Source: Cycas panzhihuaensis (taxonomy: Eukaryota > Cycadophyta). Taken from it: DNA of 64,000 nucleotides. Below the pieces are notes generated by a model that was given only the letters and a program-made list of their open reading frames with translations, was not told where the DNA came from and made no database searches. Position 1 is the stretch's first letter, and each line of letters begins with the position of its first letter. A program made the position numbers and the translations under genes. Shown here in pieces: positions 40,930 to 51,330 of this stretch. The stretch lies in assembly GCA_023213395.1 (NCBI GenBank), contig CM041465.1, forward strand, positions 51,219,741 through 51,283,740. Reading direction: 5' to 3'.

Positions 40930-41475
40930 TATTAGAAATGGCTTAAAGCCTATAATAACCAAGATCAAGAAAGGAGTACTAATCTTGCTCTAGAATGAAG
41001 ATGATTAACATCAATATTGAAAGCTATTCAAATAAGCAAGAATGAATTAAAAGCATGAAAGAGCATGAGCAAGACAATACCAAAATATGGAGGAGATAGA
41101 ATTGGTCCAATCTCCAAATGAATAATAGTTTGATTAGCAAACTAGCAACATAACAATATAACTCACACTCTATATAAAATACATGAGAAATGGTCTCAAT
41201 ATATAGAGTTAGAGAAGAGACCTAAGGTGTTGGATGTTTGACAAGTGTCAAACGTTCAAGCTACATCCTTTGCATGTAGGACATGTGTCCTTTTGGGCTC
41301 TCAAGTGAGCAAAAGTGCATAAAGGTCATTTTGACCCTTAAGTCACAATGTTATGTCACTAGAAAAGAATGTGGGTGTGTACTTTATCACTTAAGTGATA
41401 AGTCACCCCATAAAGTACAAATAATATTTGAATAATAAAGTACATATACTTAACATGTAAACATAAAATTTAACA
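40930..41475 (-). repeat. LTR J, flanked by internal sequence on both sides
   Basis: 546 bp, H family, minus strand. The right edge (TGTTAAATTTTATG on the minus strand) abuts the 3' end and polypurine tract of copia H2, so it serves as the 3' LTR of H2. The left edge abuts a primer site and leader, so it also serves as a 5' LTR. The terminal CA has become TA. It holds the 18-bp palindrome at 41384-41401 and one copy of the hairpin that is duplicated in H. Confidence 0.88.
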
Positions 41476-41489
41476 CCTGCCCTTACTAT

Positions 41490-41960
41490 TTACAATGTTA
41501 AGTCAGACCCCTAGACCTTCTCTAAATTTTACAAACGTTTCTCTACCAAGTGGCTTGGTGAAGATATCTATTATCTATTGCTCTATAGGTCTGTAATGGA
41601 ATTTGATCTTATCATTTTGAACATACTCTCTGATGAAATGGTGATGAACCTCTATGTGTTCGATCCATCCATGCAAAATATGATTCTTGGTCAACTTGAG
41701 CACACTTTGATTGTCGCAATACAGCCTGGTGGGGTGATTCTGCTCAAGTCCAAGCTCTTCAAGAATCCGTCTAAAAGCCAAATAGCCTCACAAGTTATGC
41801 TGACTGCAGCTTTGTACTTTGCTTTCATGGATGGCAACGTAACATTTGGTTGCTTGTTGCAACTCCATGAAATGACTCCAGAACCAAGGGTAAAATAGTA
41901 ACCCGAGGTTGATCTGTGGCTATCTTGGCATCCTATCCCAATCTGAATCTAAGAACCCTT
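41490..41960 (-). pseudogene. pol: RNase H of copia H2
   Basis: GVISWSCNKQPNVTLPSMKAKYKAAV (about 41795-41880) contains MKAKY where the family has TEAEY, so the catalytic Glu is lost. The open part 41575-41781 continues FRRILEELGLEQNHPTRLYCDNQSVLKL with the last Asp, then HIEVHHHFIREYVQNDKIKF, and the DIFTKPLGRETFVKF tail to about 41505. Confidence 0.88.
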
Positions 41961-42990
41961 CCAAGATGAAGTTCTCATTATGCACATACTAAAGGGCATG
42001 TTGCAATGTGCCTTTCATGTATTTTAGTATTCATTTAGCTGAATTCCAAAGTTTTTGATTGGGATAAGACATGTATTTGGAGCAAATCCTTACAGCAAAT
42101 GAAATGTCCGGTCTAGTGTTGGTGAGGTAGATTAGGCTGCCAACTAGTTGTCGAAAAAGAGTGGGATTTGCAAGTTCAACTTCCTCATTGAGAGTTAGCT
42201 TTGTTCCATTCCCCATAGACATAGGCGTTGGTTTGTTGTCATGCATCCTAAACCGCTGCAAAACATCCCAAGAGTATTTTGCTTGGGAGATGAAAATATA
42301 GACTGACTGTTACCATACCTCAAAGCCTAAAAAATAATGGAGAAGTCCAAGATCTGTCATCTCGAAACTTCTCTTCAAGTCACCTTGGAGAATTTCAATC
42401 ATCTTAGTGTCATTTCTAGTGATCGCTAAGTCATCAACATACAAGACAATAAAAATGACATGGTCATTCCCAACTTTAATATATGAGTTAGGATCTAATG
42501 TGGATCAATGAAATCCATGTCTCAAGAAATAATCATCGATTTTTTAGTACCATGCTCTTAAGGGCTTGTTTTAAGCCATACAATGCCCTTTTAAGGCAAC
42601 AAACCATATGCTCCTTGCCTTGTACTTTGTAACCAGGAGGTTGCTCCAAATATACCTTCTCTTGAAGATCACCACTGAGGAAGGCGCTCTTCACATCCAT
42701 CTAGTAAACTGGCCATTTGCATTGAGCAACTAAGGCCAAAATGAGTCTGATGGTGTTCATGTTTGCAATAGGTGCAAAGGTCTCCTCATAGTCAATGCCT
42801 TCTTTCTGTTTTAAACCCTTTACAACAAGCTGTGTCTTTTGGCGCTTGAGTGTCCCATCAGAGTGGAATTTGGTTTTGTAAACTCATTTGCAATTGATTG
42901 CCTGTTTATGCTTAGGCAATTCTACCAAATCCTAAGTTCCATTCTTCTCAATAGAACCGATTTCTTCATCCATAGCAGCCTTCCAATTTT
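41961..42990 (-). pseudogene. pol: Reverse transcriptase of copia H2
   Basis: Segments are MDEEIGSIEKNGT (about 42965), [19 protein letters not shown] (42850-42905), [23 protein letters not shown] (42760-42815), [18 protein letters not shown] (42600-42655), then the active site LYVDDLAIT (about 42425-42450) with both aspartates, FEMTDLGLLHYFLGFEVW, and an open part MHDNKPTPMSMGNGTKLTL ... RPDISFA (42031-42261). Stops replace two tryptophan or glutamine positions. Confidence 0.88.
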
Positions 42991-43380
42991 CATTTTCATA
43001 TGTCTCCTCAAAAGTGGAAGTCTCATCAACACATAACACTTTAGCCATAAGTGCATAATTAGTTTTTTGTCAATATTTTGATAGACATTTTCTTTTAATA
43101 ATTTGGCTATCCTGAATAGTGTGAATGTACCATTTGGGCAACTTCTTGATTGATGTGACTTGAACCTCAAGATTTTTTGGTCGGAGTGGTTGATTAATAG
43201 AAGATATGTTGGGATCAAGTGGAGCAGACTCTGGTGATGTAGATAAAACAGTCAATGTAGATGATGTACATGGTGTGGAAGATTGAGAGGGAAGGAAGTC
43301 CTCAACAATCATTTTGCCTTTGTCAATAGGAGGTTGGATGGATGCTAGTTCCAACTCCTTGTGATCATCTTCAGCAAAAA
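42991..43380 (-). pseudogene. pol: Integrase-RT linker of copia H2
   Basis: Open with integrase. It reads ELASIQPPIDKGKMIVEDFLPSQSSTPCTSS, then a Ser/Pro-rich stretch and KKLPKWYIHTIQDS. It matches the H linker (24590-24700) closely. Confidence 0.8.
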
Positions 43381-44386
43381 TAACATCTTTTGAGAGATGC
43401 ATTTTTCTAACAATGGGATCATACAACTTGTATGCCTTGTTGTGAACGTCATGGCCTACAAAAATACATTTAAGACTATGTTTATCTAATTTGGATCTTT
43501 GCTGATCGAGGATGTGTATATATGCAGTACGCCCAAAAGTCCTCAAATGGCTGACAGTGGGCTTTTTGCTAGACCAAGCCTCCTTTGGTGTGATGTCAGT
43601 GACTGCTGATGTAGGACTCCGATTAGCCACATAGGCAACTGTGTGGAATGTTTCTGCCCAATATGCTTGAGATAGTCCTTTTGTATGCATCATGGCTCTG
43701 GCTTTGCTTGCCAAAGTCCTGTTCATTCGCTCTGAGACTCTATTTTATTAAGGAGTATGAGGAATTGTGAGCTGTCTCTGAATGTCGTTGTCCTTGCAGA
43801 ATTAGATGAATTCCTTTGAAGTGAATTCACCTCCATTGTCTGACCTTAGAATCTTAACTGAAAAACCAGATTTATTCTCCACTTTGAGTTTGAATTCCTT
43901 GAAATTTTAAAATGCTTCAAACGTTTGTCTGATAAAATAAACCCAAACTTTATGTGAAAAGTCATCTATGAAGGAGATGTAGTACAATGCCCCTCCAAAA
44001 GATGTTGTGGACATAGATCCACATAAATTTGAATGGATCAGTTGCAAGGGATGTGATGTACACCATGATTTGCCTTTAGGAAAAGGCCGTCGATGTTGTG
44101 TCCCCATTATGCAAGCTTCACAGAGAAATTTTGATCCATAAAGTCTTGGAAGCCCATGCACCATGTTTTTGCTTACCATCATCTTGATGTTGTCTAAGCT
44201 TAAGTGGCCTAGACGTTGATACCAAAGTTGAATCTTTAACATTGATTGAGTGACTGAGTATGCAGTATCAAGTGTAATATCATTTGCATCTATCTCATAA
44301 CATCCATGGTCTTCATGACCAATGGCCACCACCTGATCATACTTGTCACTAATAATGCATTTCCCACTTTTAAATAAAATGCTCAT
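43381..44386 (-). pseudogene. pol: Integrase of copia H2
   Basis: The N-terminal open part (43907-44386) contains YEIDANDITLDTAYS, LWYQRLGHLSLDNIKMM, FLCEACIMGTQHR, then LIHSNLCGSMS, where the first catalytic Asp is Asn, and YYISFIDDFSHKVWVYFI. A frame change near 43907 precedes VKILRSDNGGEFTS (about 43820-43850, second Asp). The C-terminal open part (from 43726) starts MNRTLASKARAMMHTKGL and includes HSLKCIFVGHDVHNKAYKLYDP. Confidence 0.88.
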
Positions 44387-44690
44387 CTATTGTTTGTCCA
44401 ATTGGCTAACAGATAGCAGACTCTTCTCCATGGAAGGAATGAAGTAGACATCTCTAGTGGGAAATGTTGAAGTAAGATTTGAAGGTGAATATAAGGAAGC
44501 AATTTTGCCTATACCTGAAATCTAAATGGATTCATTGTTGCCAAAGGTCACTAATTGACCCCTTCCTTCTTTGATGTCATAGAGGAGTTCTTCACTTCCT
44601 GTCATATGACGAGATGCCCTTGAATTGATGATCCATGTTTGATCAACATCTTAAGTGTGATAAGCACAAAAGAGCTTATCCTCATTTGCA
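44387..44690 (-). pseudogene. pol: Protease of copia H2
   Basis: TWIINSRASRHMTGSEELL lies at about 44590-44645: the catalytic Asp-Ser-Gly reads Asn-Ser-Arg. Downstream come GQLVTFGNNESI, GIGKIASLYSPS and MEKSLLSVSQLDKQ (44395-44440). This copy is inactive. Confidence 0.82.
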
Positions 44691-45672
44691 AACCGATTTG
44701 AGTGGCATTGATTGCCACCTCTGAAACCCCCATTTCCTCTTTGACCTCCTCGATAAACACCTTGATTTGGTTGAGGGGGTTGTTGCTGTTGTTGAAAATG
44801 TTGCTGCTACTAGAACTACTGATGAGGATGTTGCTGCTGACGTGTCAGCTGCTGTCGGGATTATTGGAGATTGACTTGCTTCTTTCGATATTCAAGAGCA
44901 ATGTGGCCAACTTTGCCACAATAATGACAAATTACATTGGCTTTCGATGAGCCAATGTTCATGTTCCCAAACTATTCGGTGAGTGAAGGTTTAGGACCTT
45001 GTTTGGCCTTTAACTTGGCTATAAATGCTCCTGACATAGATGGCTCCTCATCTTCCCTTGGGTAGATTTACTCCTCTTAAAGAAGTAAACTCAAGTTGAT
45101 TGAAAGTTATTGTAGCAAGCGATCCATCAAGAGTAATGGATGAAATAAATCCATTATAGTCCTTAGGAAATGCATACATAGTTATTGTCACAAGCTCATC
45201 TCTAGAAGTTGGTTTGCCTAAAGTATACAACTCATTACATATCTCTTTGATTAAGGAAAAGAATGTCGACATTGGCCTTATAAATTTCAAAGAGTAGAGT
45301 TTGGCTTTAACCATCATTATGTGAGTTTCATCTCGCCTTTCATACAATGAGGACAAAGTGTCCCAAACTTCCTTAGAAGTTTTAGCACATACAATATTTT
45401 GATCAACATGTACATCAATAATCATATGTAAAAAAGCCAAAGCAACTTTATCCTTGGATTCCCAAGCAGCAATAAGAACTAGATTCGAATAGACAACAAC
45501 ATTTTCATCAATCTCACTTCACACAAGTACAGTTTTGGGGATTTTTCCAGAAACATATCCCCAAAATTCATTCATGATCAAAAGATTTTTTGTTTGTCAT
45601 TTCCATTCTTGATAATTATCTTGTCCAGCCAATTTAGTGGTACATGCATTGAGCATGTTTATAGCAACCATG
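44691..45672 (-). pseudogene. gag: Gag of copia H2
   Basis: It starts at about 45672 with MVAINMLNACT, then NYQEWKxQTKNLLIMNEFWGYVSGK. The open part 45048-45440 has AFLHMIIDVHVDQNIVCAKTSKEVWDTLSSLYERRDETHI, LYSLKFIRPMSTFFSLIKEICNEL and DYNGFISSITLDGS. The zinc knuckle at about 44900-44940 reads CHYCGKVGHIALEY: the last cysteine is tyrosine. A Gln-rich tail (QQQQQ region near 44790) follows. Confidence 0.87.
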
Positions 45673-46840
45673 TTTAAGTTGTAGAAGTCTTGAAGCTAGT
45701 AGATGTACTTGGAAACTCTAAGTTGTTGTCGCTTAAGTTCCACCTTTTAGCAAGCCAATAGTCCTGATCTTACTAGAAGATCCAACAATTGAAGAGAATG
45801 ATGAGGGGTGGAGGACTAGACTATAGAGTTGGTCCAACCTTGATCTATAAAGGAGATCCGATGATTGACCAAGTCAAATCTAGAACAAGGTAGTTAGGGT
45901 TGATTTGCATGGACGTACTGTACTTTCCTTGGGATTCACAGCCCCAATAACACCCTTTTCGAACCTCCTTTTTTTCAAGAAACCTTAATTATCATGCACT
46001 GACCATAAGGTCAATTGGTCCCTTAGGGAATGCACAAAGCTTAAGGTTATTTCAGAGGCAAGGATTTAACCTTTTTCAAGCCTCTTCCACCAAATTTTAA
46101 AATCACTTTTTAAGAATGTTGAAGTTGACTTTAGGTAGATTTTATTTGGTAGATGTACTTGTGAAAAATGCTTTATAAAATAGCTTACAATGAGCTTCAA
46201 ATGGAAGCAATGAAGCACATCAAGAACACAATAAGTGTGTTTATAAAGGCACTTTGAAAAATGAAAATAGTGCTTACAAAACCAAGTAAAAAACCAAGCT
46301 TTTTGCCAAATGTGATGTAGCAAGTGGGTTCGTTTTTAATGAAGAAGTAATCAACTTGAAGATGAAATGAATCATTTGCAAAAGTAGACAACTGCAACCA
46401 AGTGTTAGGACTTCATATAGTTCCACCCAACCAAACCAAGATGAGTGAGTTTTATTAAAAAAATGAAATTTTAAGCCCTTTTTTGACTAGGGCACTAGGT
46501 GGCCATGCAGGGAGCCTTAAGAAAAACACTTAAGTGAATTTTTTCACTTTTATAATGATGAAAAGACTTAAAATCACTTTAAGTGAGTAAAATAACACTA
46601 GTGTAGAATTTTCTAAGTGTTAATTAACTTAAAATATTAAAAAAAGGGCTAATATTTTCAAAAAAAAGTAATTAAAAACATTAAAATCACTTTTAAAATA
46701 TAAAACTTTATAACTAAAGTTTAAATTTAAAAAAGGGATATGTTGAGAATATTCCAAAAGATATAACATAAAATTATATATCAATAGTTTTAAAATCAAA
46801 AGTTTTGAAAAAAAAATCAAAGAAACGACAATCATGCATC
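45673..46840 (-). other. Leader of copia H2
   Basis: It contains the conserved pre-gag block at 45700-46085 and AT-rich sequence beyond. The boundary with gypsy C at about 46840 is not marked by any LTR or duplication, so the outer leader and LTR were deleted or recombined. Confidence 0.65.
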
Positions 46841-46847
46841 TGCGAAA

Positions 46848-47149
46848 TCACACGGATGGATTGAACTCGCTCTGATGCTCCAATTCAAATGAAATTTCAG
46901 ACGAGGGTTCAGATTCAGAAGCCTTGTTAGTAGGTAAATTATGTCTGCATCTAATTTCACTTTCTTCGAATACCTTTTTAACTCCAACAGAATATTTTCC
47001 ATTAGCTCCTAATCCCAATAAAGAGGATTGAAATATATATATTCTCCCCATCTTGCTTGCTTGACCTTCGTTCTAAATTGGGTAGGTAATCCATCCAATT
47101 CTTTCTTTAGTTTGGGCAGGAAAGTTTCTTGACATCTTGTCGTCTTCAT
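46848..47149 (-). pseudogene. Post-integrase reading frame of gypsy C, truncated
   Basis: It starts at the ATG at 47149 (MKTTRCQETFLPKLKKEL). The following EYIYFNPLYWD then a stop and ELMENILLEL matches YVLLLPLYWDNALMKNIVQL of element D (59835-59900). The alignment continues with LLTRLLNLNP against LIERITKLP. So the same frame lies downstream of integrase in C and D. A shifted frame over the same DNA (46848-47051) is also open, but only the first frame aligns. It is cut at about 46845 by copia H2. Confidence 0.6.
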
Positions 47150-47689
47150 TATCACCAAGCTATGGGATTTTCCAGAAGTAAATCTAATATTGACCAAGGA
47201 ATACAGAACAAACCCTATGTATGTACCTTTTTTGGAACAGTTGACTGTATTTGATAATTAGCTTTGAATTTGGTGCTGAATTCTTGCTCTTTTCTTCCTT
47301 CGATCGTAATAATTTCGGTTGGCTACTAGTTGTTGTGAAATCCAGCTCGATTCTCCTCGTTTTCCTCTTGTGTACCGTGCGGGAATGGTTGTAGGTATGC
47401 ACTATATACTTTTGCCTCTTTCGACTATTTACTCTATGCATACTCGATAGTGTACTTTTTAGGTACGTATAGTGTATTTTGGCTCACTTACTCATTTTTT
47501 CACTTTGAATACCTGGTAACGTACCCTTTTTGGTACATATAGTGTATTTCACTGGTACATATGAAAGAAATCTGACTTTTCTGATACAATTTTTCTAGAC
47601 TCTAATTTTTCTTACCACGATATATCTTTTCTTCTTATGATTTGCCATATTGCTTAGTTGTATGATATGAGTTACGGTTATTTTTTATG

Positions 47690-47720
<31 letters not shown>

Positions 47721-47880
47721 TTATTTATTTATTTATTTATTTATTTTCCCTATATACCGAATTGAATCACATTTTGGTATGAAGGTGGTTTGATTCACCT
47801 CAACTTCACGCAACACATTATGATACAACTAGTTGATCCGGCTAGTGGTTGTTTCATCCTAGCTAGCATAAGGTTTCAAT
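47150..47880 (-). other. Integrase to 3' frame spacer of gypsy C
   Basis: About 730 bp without coding signal. It holds two copies of a GGTACxTATAGTGTATTT motif (about 47462 and 47530) and a microsatellite (47697-47745). Confidence 0.55.
47697..47745. repeat. (AT)n-(TTTA)n compound microsatellite
   Basis: About 24 bp of AT alternation followed by about six TTTA units, in the spacer of gypsy C. Confidence 0.9.
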
Positions 47881-49005
47881 CGGCTACCATTCACTCAGGT
47901 TGGTAGCGATGGTCCTTCAATTTCTCGAAGTTGTACTGATCCGTTCTCGAAGATTCGTTCCGCGATATAGGGTCCTAGCCACCTCATTTTGAGTTTCCTG
48001 GGGTGTGTTTTGAATTTGCTATCGTAAAGGAGAACTTGATCACCTTCTTTGAATTGTGGCATGCGTAGGTGACGATCGTGCCACGCTTTGTCTTCTTTTC
48101 TCTATACTTTGCAGCCACTTCGCCATATACCTTTTTCCTTCTAGTCTTGGTAATTCTTTTAACCTCCACCATAAGGAATGGAAGTCATCCAATTGACACT
48201 GCATAGTGGTTTTGAGGCTTGGAATCTCGAATTCGGTCAGAAGGATGGCCTCAGTTCCATAAACCAATTGGAATGGTGTTTGTACTGTCAATCTTTTATA
48301 TGTTGTTCTGAAGGCCCATAGTATTGACGATAGTTTCTCGACCTAATCTAACCTTCCTACGTCACAAATCTTTTGCAGACAATTCTCGATAATCTTATTT
48401 GAGCTTTCCACTTGTCCGTTGGCCCTTGGATAATATGGCGTGGATTTTCGATGGCTAATCATGAAGGTTGATGTTAATATCTCTATAGTCTGGTTGAGAA
48501 AATAGACCCCTTGATCACTTACAATTTCCAATGGGCATCCAAACGGTGTAATGATCACCTCGTACAAAAATCGTGCCGTGCTTTTTGAATCTGCTTTTCT
48601 TAATGCTTGAGCCTCCTCCCATTTGGTCATGTAGTCGATTGCCACCAGAATAAATCGGGCTTGGGATCATCAAGCGACCGGTTTGATTGGTCCAACGAAA
48701 TCAAGTCCCCATTTCTTGAATGGTGCCAAAGGTAGGTTTGGGTGGAGGGGTTGGAAATCCCGTCGATTAGGTTTCCCGACCCTTTGACAATAATCACATG
48801 CCTAAATCCACTTCCTTACATCTTCAAACATTGATGGCCACCAGAATCCAGACCTTAGAATCTTTCTCCAAGTTGCCAATTTTCCCATATGTCCTCCTAC
48901 TACGCCTTCATGTGCTTGGGTCATAATTTGATTAACTTTGTGTGGTCTTATGCATCGATGTAGTACTTCATCTGGTCCAAGTTTGTATAGCTCTCCTTTA
49001 ATCAA
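47881..49005 (-). pseudogene. pol: Integrase of gypsy C
   Basis: The zinc domain is QAHEGVVGGHMGKLATWRK ... followed by CDYCQRVGKP (48770-48910). The first catalytic Asp is in GLDFVGPIKP (about 48690). The open part 48343-48645 has AIDYMTKWEEA, IVSDQGVYFLN with the second Asp and NGQVESSNKIIENCL with the Glu, so the DDE triad is complete. QTPFQLVYGTEA (48250) and the C-terminal KMRWLGPYIAERIFENGSV module (about 47930-47990) follow. Few breaks: stops near 48660 and 48345, and a frame change near 48060. Confidence 0.9.
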
Positions 49006-49638
49006 CTAGTATGGTTCTGCCTTTCGCACAAAATTCTGTCATTCCGTTCGATCCAATCCTGGTGGCAATTCCCCTGTCGCTAAGTATTCTGGTATTCCAT
49101 CATACCAATCTGCCAGTATTGCCTCCACACTGAACAATGCTGTGTTAGGGAAGTCATCCGGTATCCTTGTGGCTTTTCCTCCATTTGTAATTCTTGATAG
49201 TTGATTAGGTATTATATGGGTTTTCCCTAATTTCACAATGATTTTAAACAAGAATTCCTGGAATAACATAAGCCACTAGCTAATCCGTCCCCTCATTATA
49301 GGTTTGTTTACTAAGTACATCAATGCTTGGTGGTCGACGAAGAATAAGAATGGGTTTGACAACAAGTAATGTTGAAATTTCTGTAATGCATACACCATTC
49401 CAAGTGCTTCTCTCTCTGTTGTGGTGTAATTCTGTTCTACTCTTATCAATTTCTGACTTGCAAAGTAGATAGAATGGTCCATCTTGTCGTCATTTGGTTG
49501 TGTTAGTATACATCGAATTGCATATTGCAAGGCGTAAACATGTACATAGAAGATTTTCTTCCAATCTGAGAATTTTAGTATAGGTGCCGATATTATGGCC
49601 TTTTTTAGTGCCTTAAATACCTGTTGTTGTTCCCTACT
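49006..49638 (-). pseudogene. pol: RNase H of gypsy C
   Basis: Open part 49276-49530: the ILTQPN and IYFASQKLIRVEQNYTTTEREALGMVYALQKFQHYL segments carry the catalytic Glu, and FFVDHQALMYL carries the third Asp. The first Asp region (about 49530-49560) is degraded, with VHVYALQYAIR in place of the usual H-x-DAS motif. A short linker with PNQLSRITNGG and NTALFSVEA leads to integrase; no extra RNase H fold is seen. Confidence 0.85.
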
Positions 49639-50652
49639 TCATTCCCATTCAACATCCTTTTTTAGTAATTTTTCTAGGGGTCCTGATATGCATGCATACC
49701 CCCTAATGAATTTTCTGTAATAACCAGTTAATCCCAAAAATCCTTTCAATTGTTTCCTTGTGAACGACACTGGGAAATATAGGATTGCAGATACCCCGGT
49801 TGGCTCTGTTAACAATCCTTCTCTACTTATGATATGTCCCAACAAATTCCTAAATGATACCAAAAAGGTATATTTCTCCGGATTTAAACACAACTTGTTT
49901 TCACGACATATCTGTGGCATTTCTCTAAGGTTATCCATATGATTTTTCATGAACCCATACAATGTCCAATCATCCAAGAAGACTGCCACTTTTTTGCCAA
50001 TCATTTTACGAAATATGTTAATCACTATTCTTTGAAATATGGCTGGGCCGTTTGTGAGACCAAAAGGCATCACCCTGTATGTATATGTTCCCCATTCTGT
50101 TACAAACGTTGTTTTTGCCTGATCCTTTGGAGCGATTTGAACTTGGTTGTATCCACTAAACCCATCCATGAAGGAATACATTTCATTTCCACCTATGGCC
50201 TCCAAAATATCCTTTGTAAAAGGCAATGGGAAGGGATCCTTCTTAGTTACTTTATTTAGTTGTCTATAGTCCATGCAAACACGTATTTTTCCATTTTTCT
50301 TCGGAACCACTACTACAGGGTTCACCCAGTTGTTGTAGTCAATTTCATAGATGTATCCAACTTCCAACATCTTGTCTAACTCTACTTTTACCTTTTCTTT
50401 ATATTTGGGATTCATCCGGTATGGACTTTGCTTCACCAGCTTGGCTCCTTGGATTAGGTCGATATGGTGCATTCCAATCTTTGGGGGAATGTCCTTAAGG
50501 TCTTTATATGACCAAGCAAACATTTCACGAAACTCTTCAAATAACTGTTGAGCTTGAGCTATCATTTGGTCACCCCAATAATCTCCAATCCAAATGGTTT
50601 TGGGTTCCTCCTTACTTCCAACATTAATTTCAGTTGTTTTTAATTTTGACAT
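49639..50652 (-). CDS. pol: Reverse transcriptase of gypsy C, open for 337 codons
   Basis: This is the longest open frame in the window. Order: MFAWSYKDLKDIPPKIG (start of the RT region), SPYRMNPKYKEKVK, NPVVVVPKKNGKIRVCMDYRQ, PLPFTKDILEAIGGNEMYSFMDGFSGYNQVQI, VMPFGLTNGPAIFQ, active site VAVFLDDWTLYG (about 49965-50000, FLDD with both aspartates), CLNPEKYTFLVSF, GHIISREGLLTEP and LKGFLGLTGYYRKFIRGYA. All core motifs of reverse transcriptase are present. It is part of a polyprotein; the ATG here is only where the open stretch begins. Confidence 0.93.
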   Translation of the reverse strand: MSKLKTTEINVGSKEEPKTIWIGDYWGDQMIAQAQQLFEEFREMFAWSYKDLKDIPPKIGMHHIDLIQGAKLVKQSPYRMNPKYKEKVKVELDKMLEVGYIYEIDYNNWVNPVVVVPKKNGKIRVCMDYRQLNKVTKKDPFPLPFTKDILEAIGGNEMYSFMDGFSGYNQVQIAPKDQAKTTFVTEWGTYTYRVMPFGLTNGPAIFQRIVINIFRKMIGKKVAVFLDDWTLYGFMKNHMDNLREMPQICRENKLCLNPEKYTFLVSFRNLLGHIISREGLLTEPTGVSAILYFPVSFTRKQLKGFLGLTGYYRKFIRGYACISGPLEKLLKKDVEWE

Positions 50653-50664
50653 TCCAATATCTTT

Positions 50665-51330
50665 TCAATCTCCCGTATGATAGGCAGGGGTATCTTCTAT
50701 TTTTCTTTCACCATAATTGAGTTCGATGAATTCTATAGGATAATCTTCATCCTTTGATTCTTCTTTTTCCTTCTTCCATGTTGATGATATGGTTTTTTGC
50801 TCTAGGTTTATACTTAATTTCCTAATAATCTTAAGTACCTTATCAATGTTTTTATCTTCTAATGAATGCGAGAAGGTTTTTATAAAGGATTTTTTAAGGT
50901 TTTCCCATGTTGCATCTAGGTTCCGTTCTTTCCCCAGGTACCAATCTCTTGCTACCTGGCCTAAGGTGTGGTAGAAAAGATTGTTCCATGTTTTCTTTAG
51001 TAAACTCAAAGATATCCATTCTTGTTTGCACTTTTGAATATGTTTATTGGGGCATTCTCCTACATAAAATAATGGGATATTCAATTTCTTCGAGTGGTCA
51101 AATCGTGTTCTGAATGTCGATTGTAGTTACTTCCAACCTTGGAAGGTAGCTCGGTGGGCTAGGTACCAATACCATGCCGTCCCTCACAAGGTTAGTACCA
51201 AGTCTGATTCCCATTGACGTTTATCCCAATTTCCCTCGTCTATCCAGTACTCTATACAATGTGTAAAGTGAGTAGTTCCATATAGTTGGTCCCCATAAAA
51301 AGGTTTGACATAATCGCCAATGTATGTTTC
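50665..51330 (-). pseudogene. Gag-like module between protease and RT of gypsy C
   Basis: Two gag-like units lie in tandem in one frame. The outer unit (about 51105-51330) reads HFTHCIEYWIDEGNW, then TAWYWYLAHRATFQGWK and LQSTFRTRF, with two stops. The inner unit (50665-51084, open) reads KHIQKCKQEWISL, LGQVARDWYLGKERNLDATWENLKKSFIKTF and a helical NIDKVLKIIRKL. Each has the A-x-x-WY plus W-x-x-(L/F) pattern of Gag cores. The inner unit aligns with 9264-9446 of gypsy A. The real gag of C is upstream at 53387-53956. A Lys/Glu-rich tail (KKEKEESKDEDYP) joins it to RT. Confidence 0.7.

Larger units (their letters stand above)
41476..46840 (-). mobile_element. Copia H2, minus strand, 5' LTR lost
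   Basis: A second member of the H family, with 3' LTR J. Reading leftwards from about 46840 it has the inner leader, gag, protease, integrase, reverse transcriptase, RNase H and polypurine tract. The 5' LTR and outer leader are missing: near 46840 the sequence passes into the 3' coding frame of gypsy C. Frame damage is moderate, and integrase segments are open for up to 218 codons. Confidence 0.87.

Noticed and set aside
46869-46890. Minus-strand TGGAGCATCAGAGC as a primer-binding site for H2
   Set aside because: It differs from the tRNA complement, no LTR adjoins it, and it lies inside the 3' frame of gypsy C.
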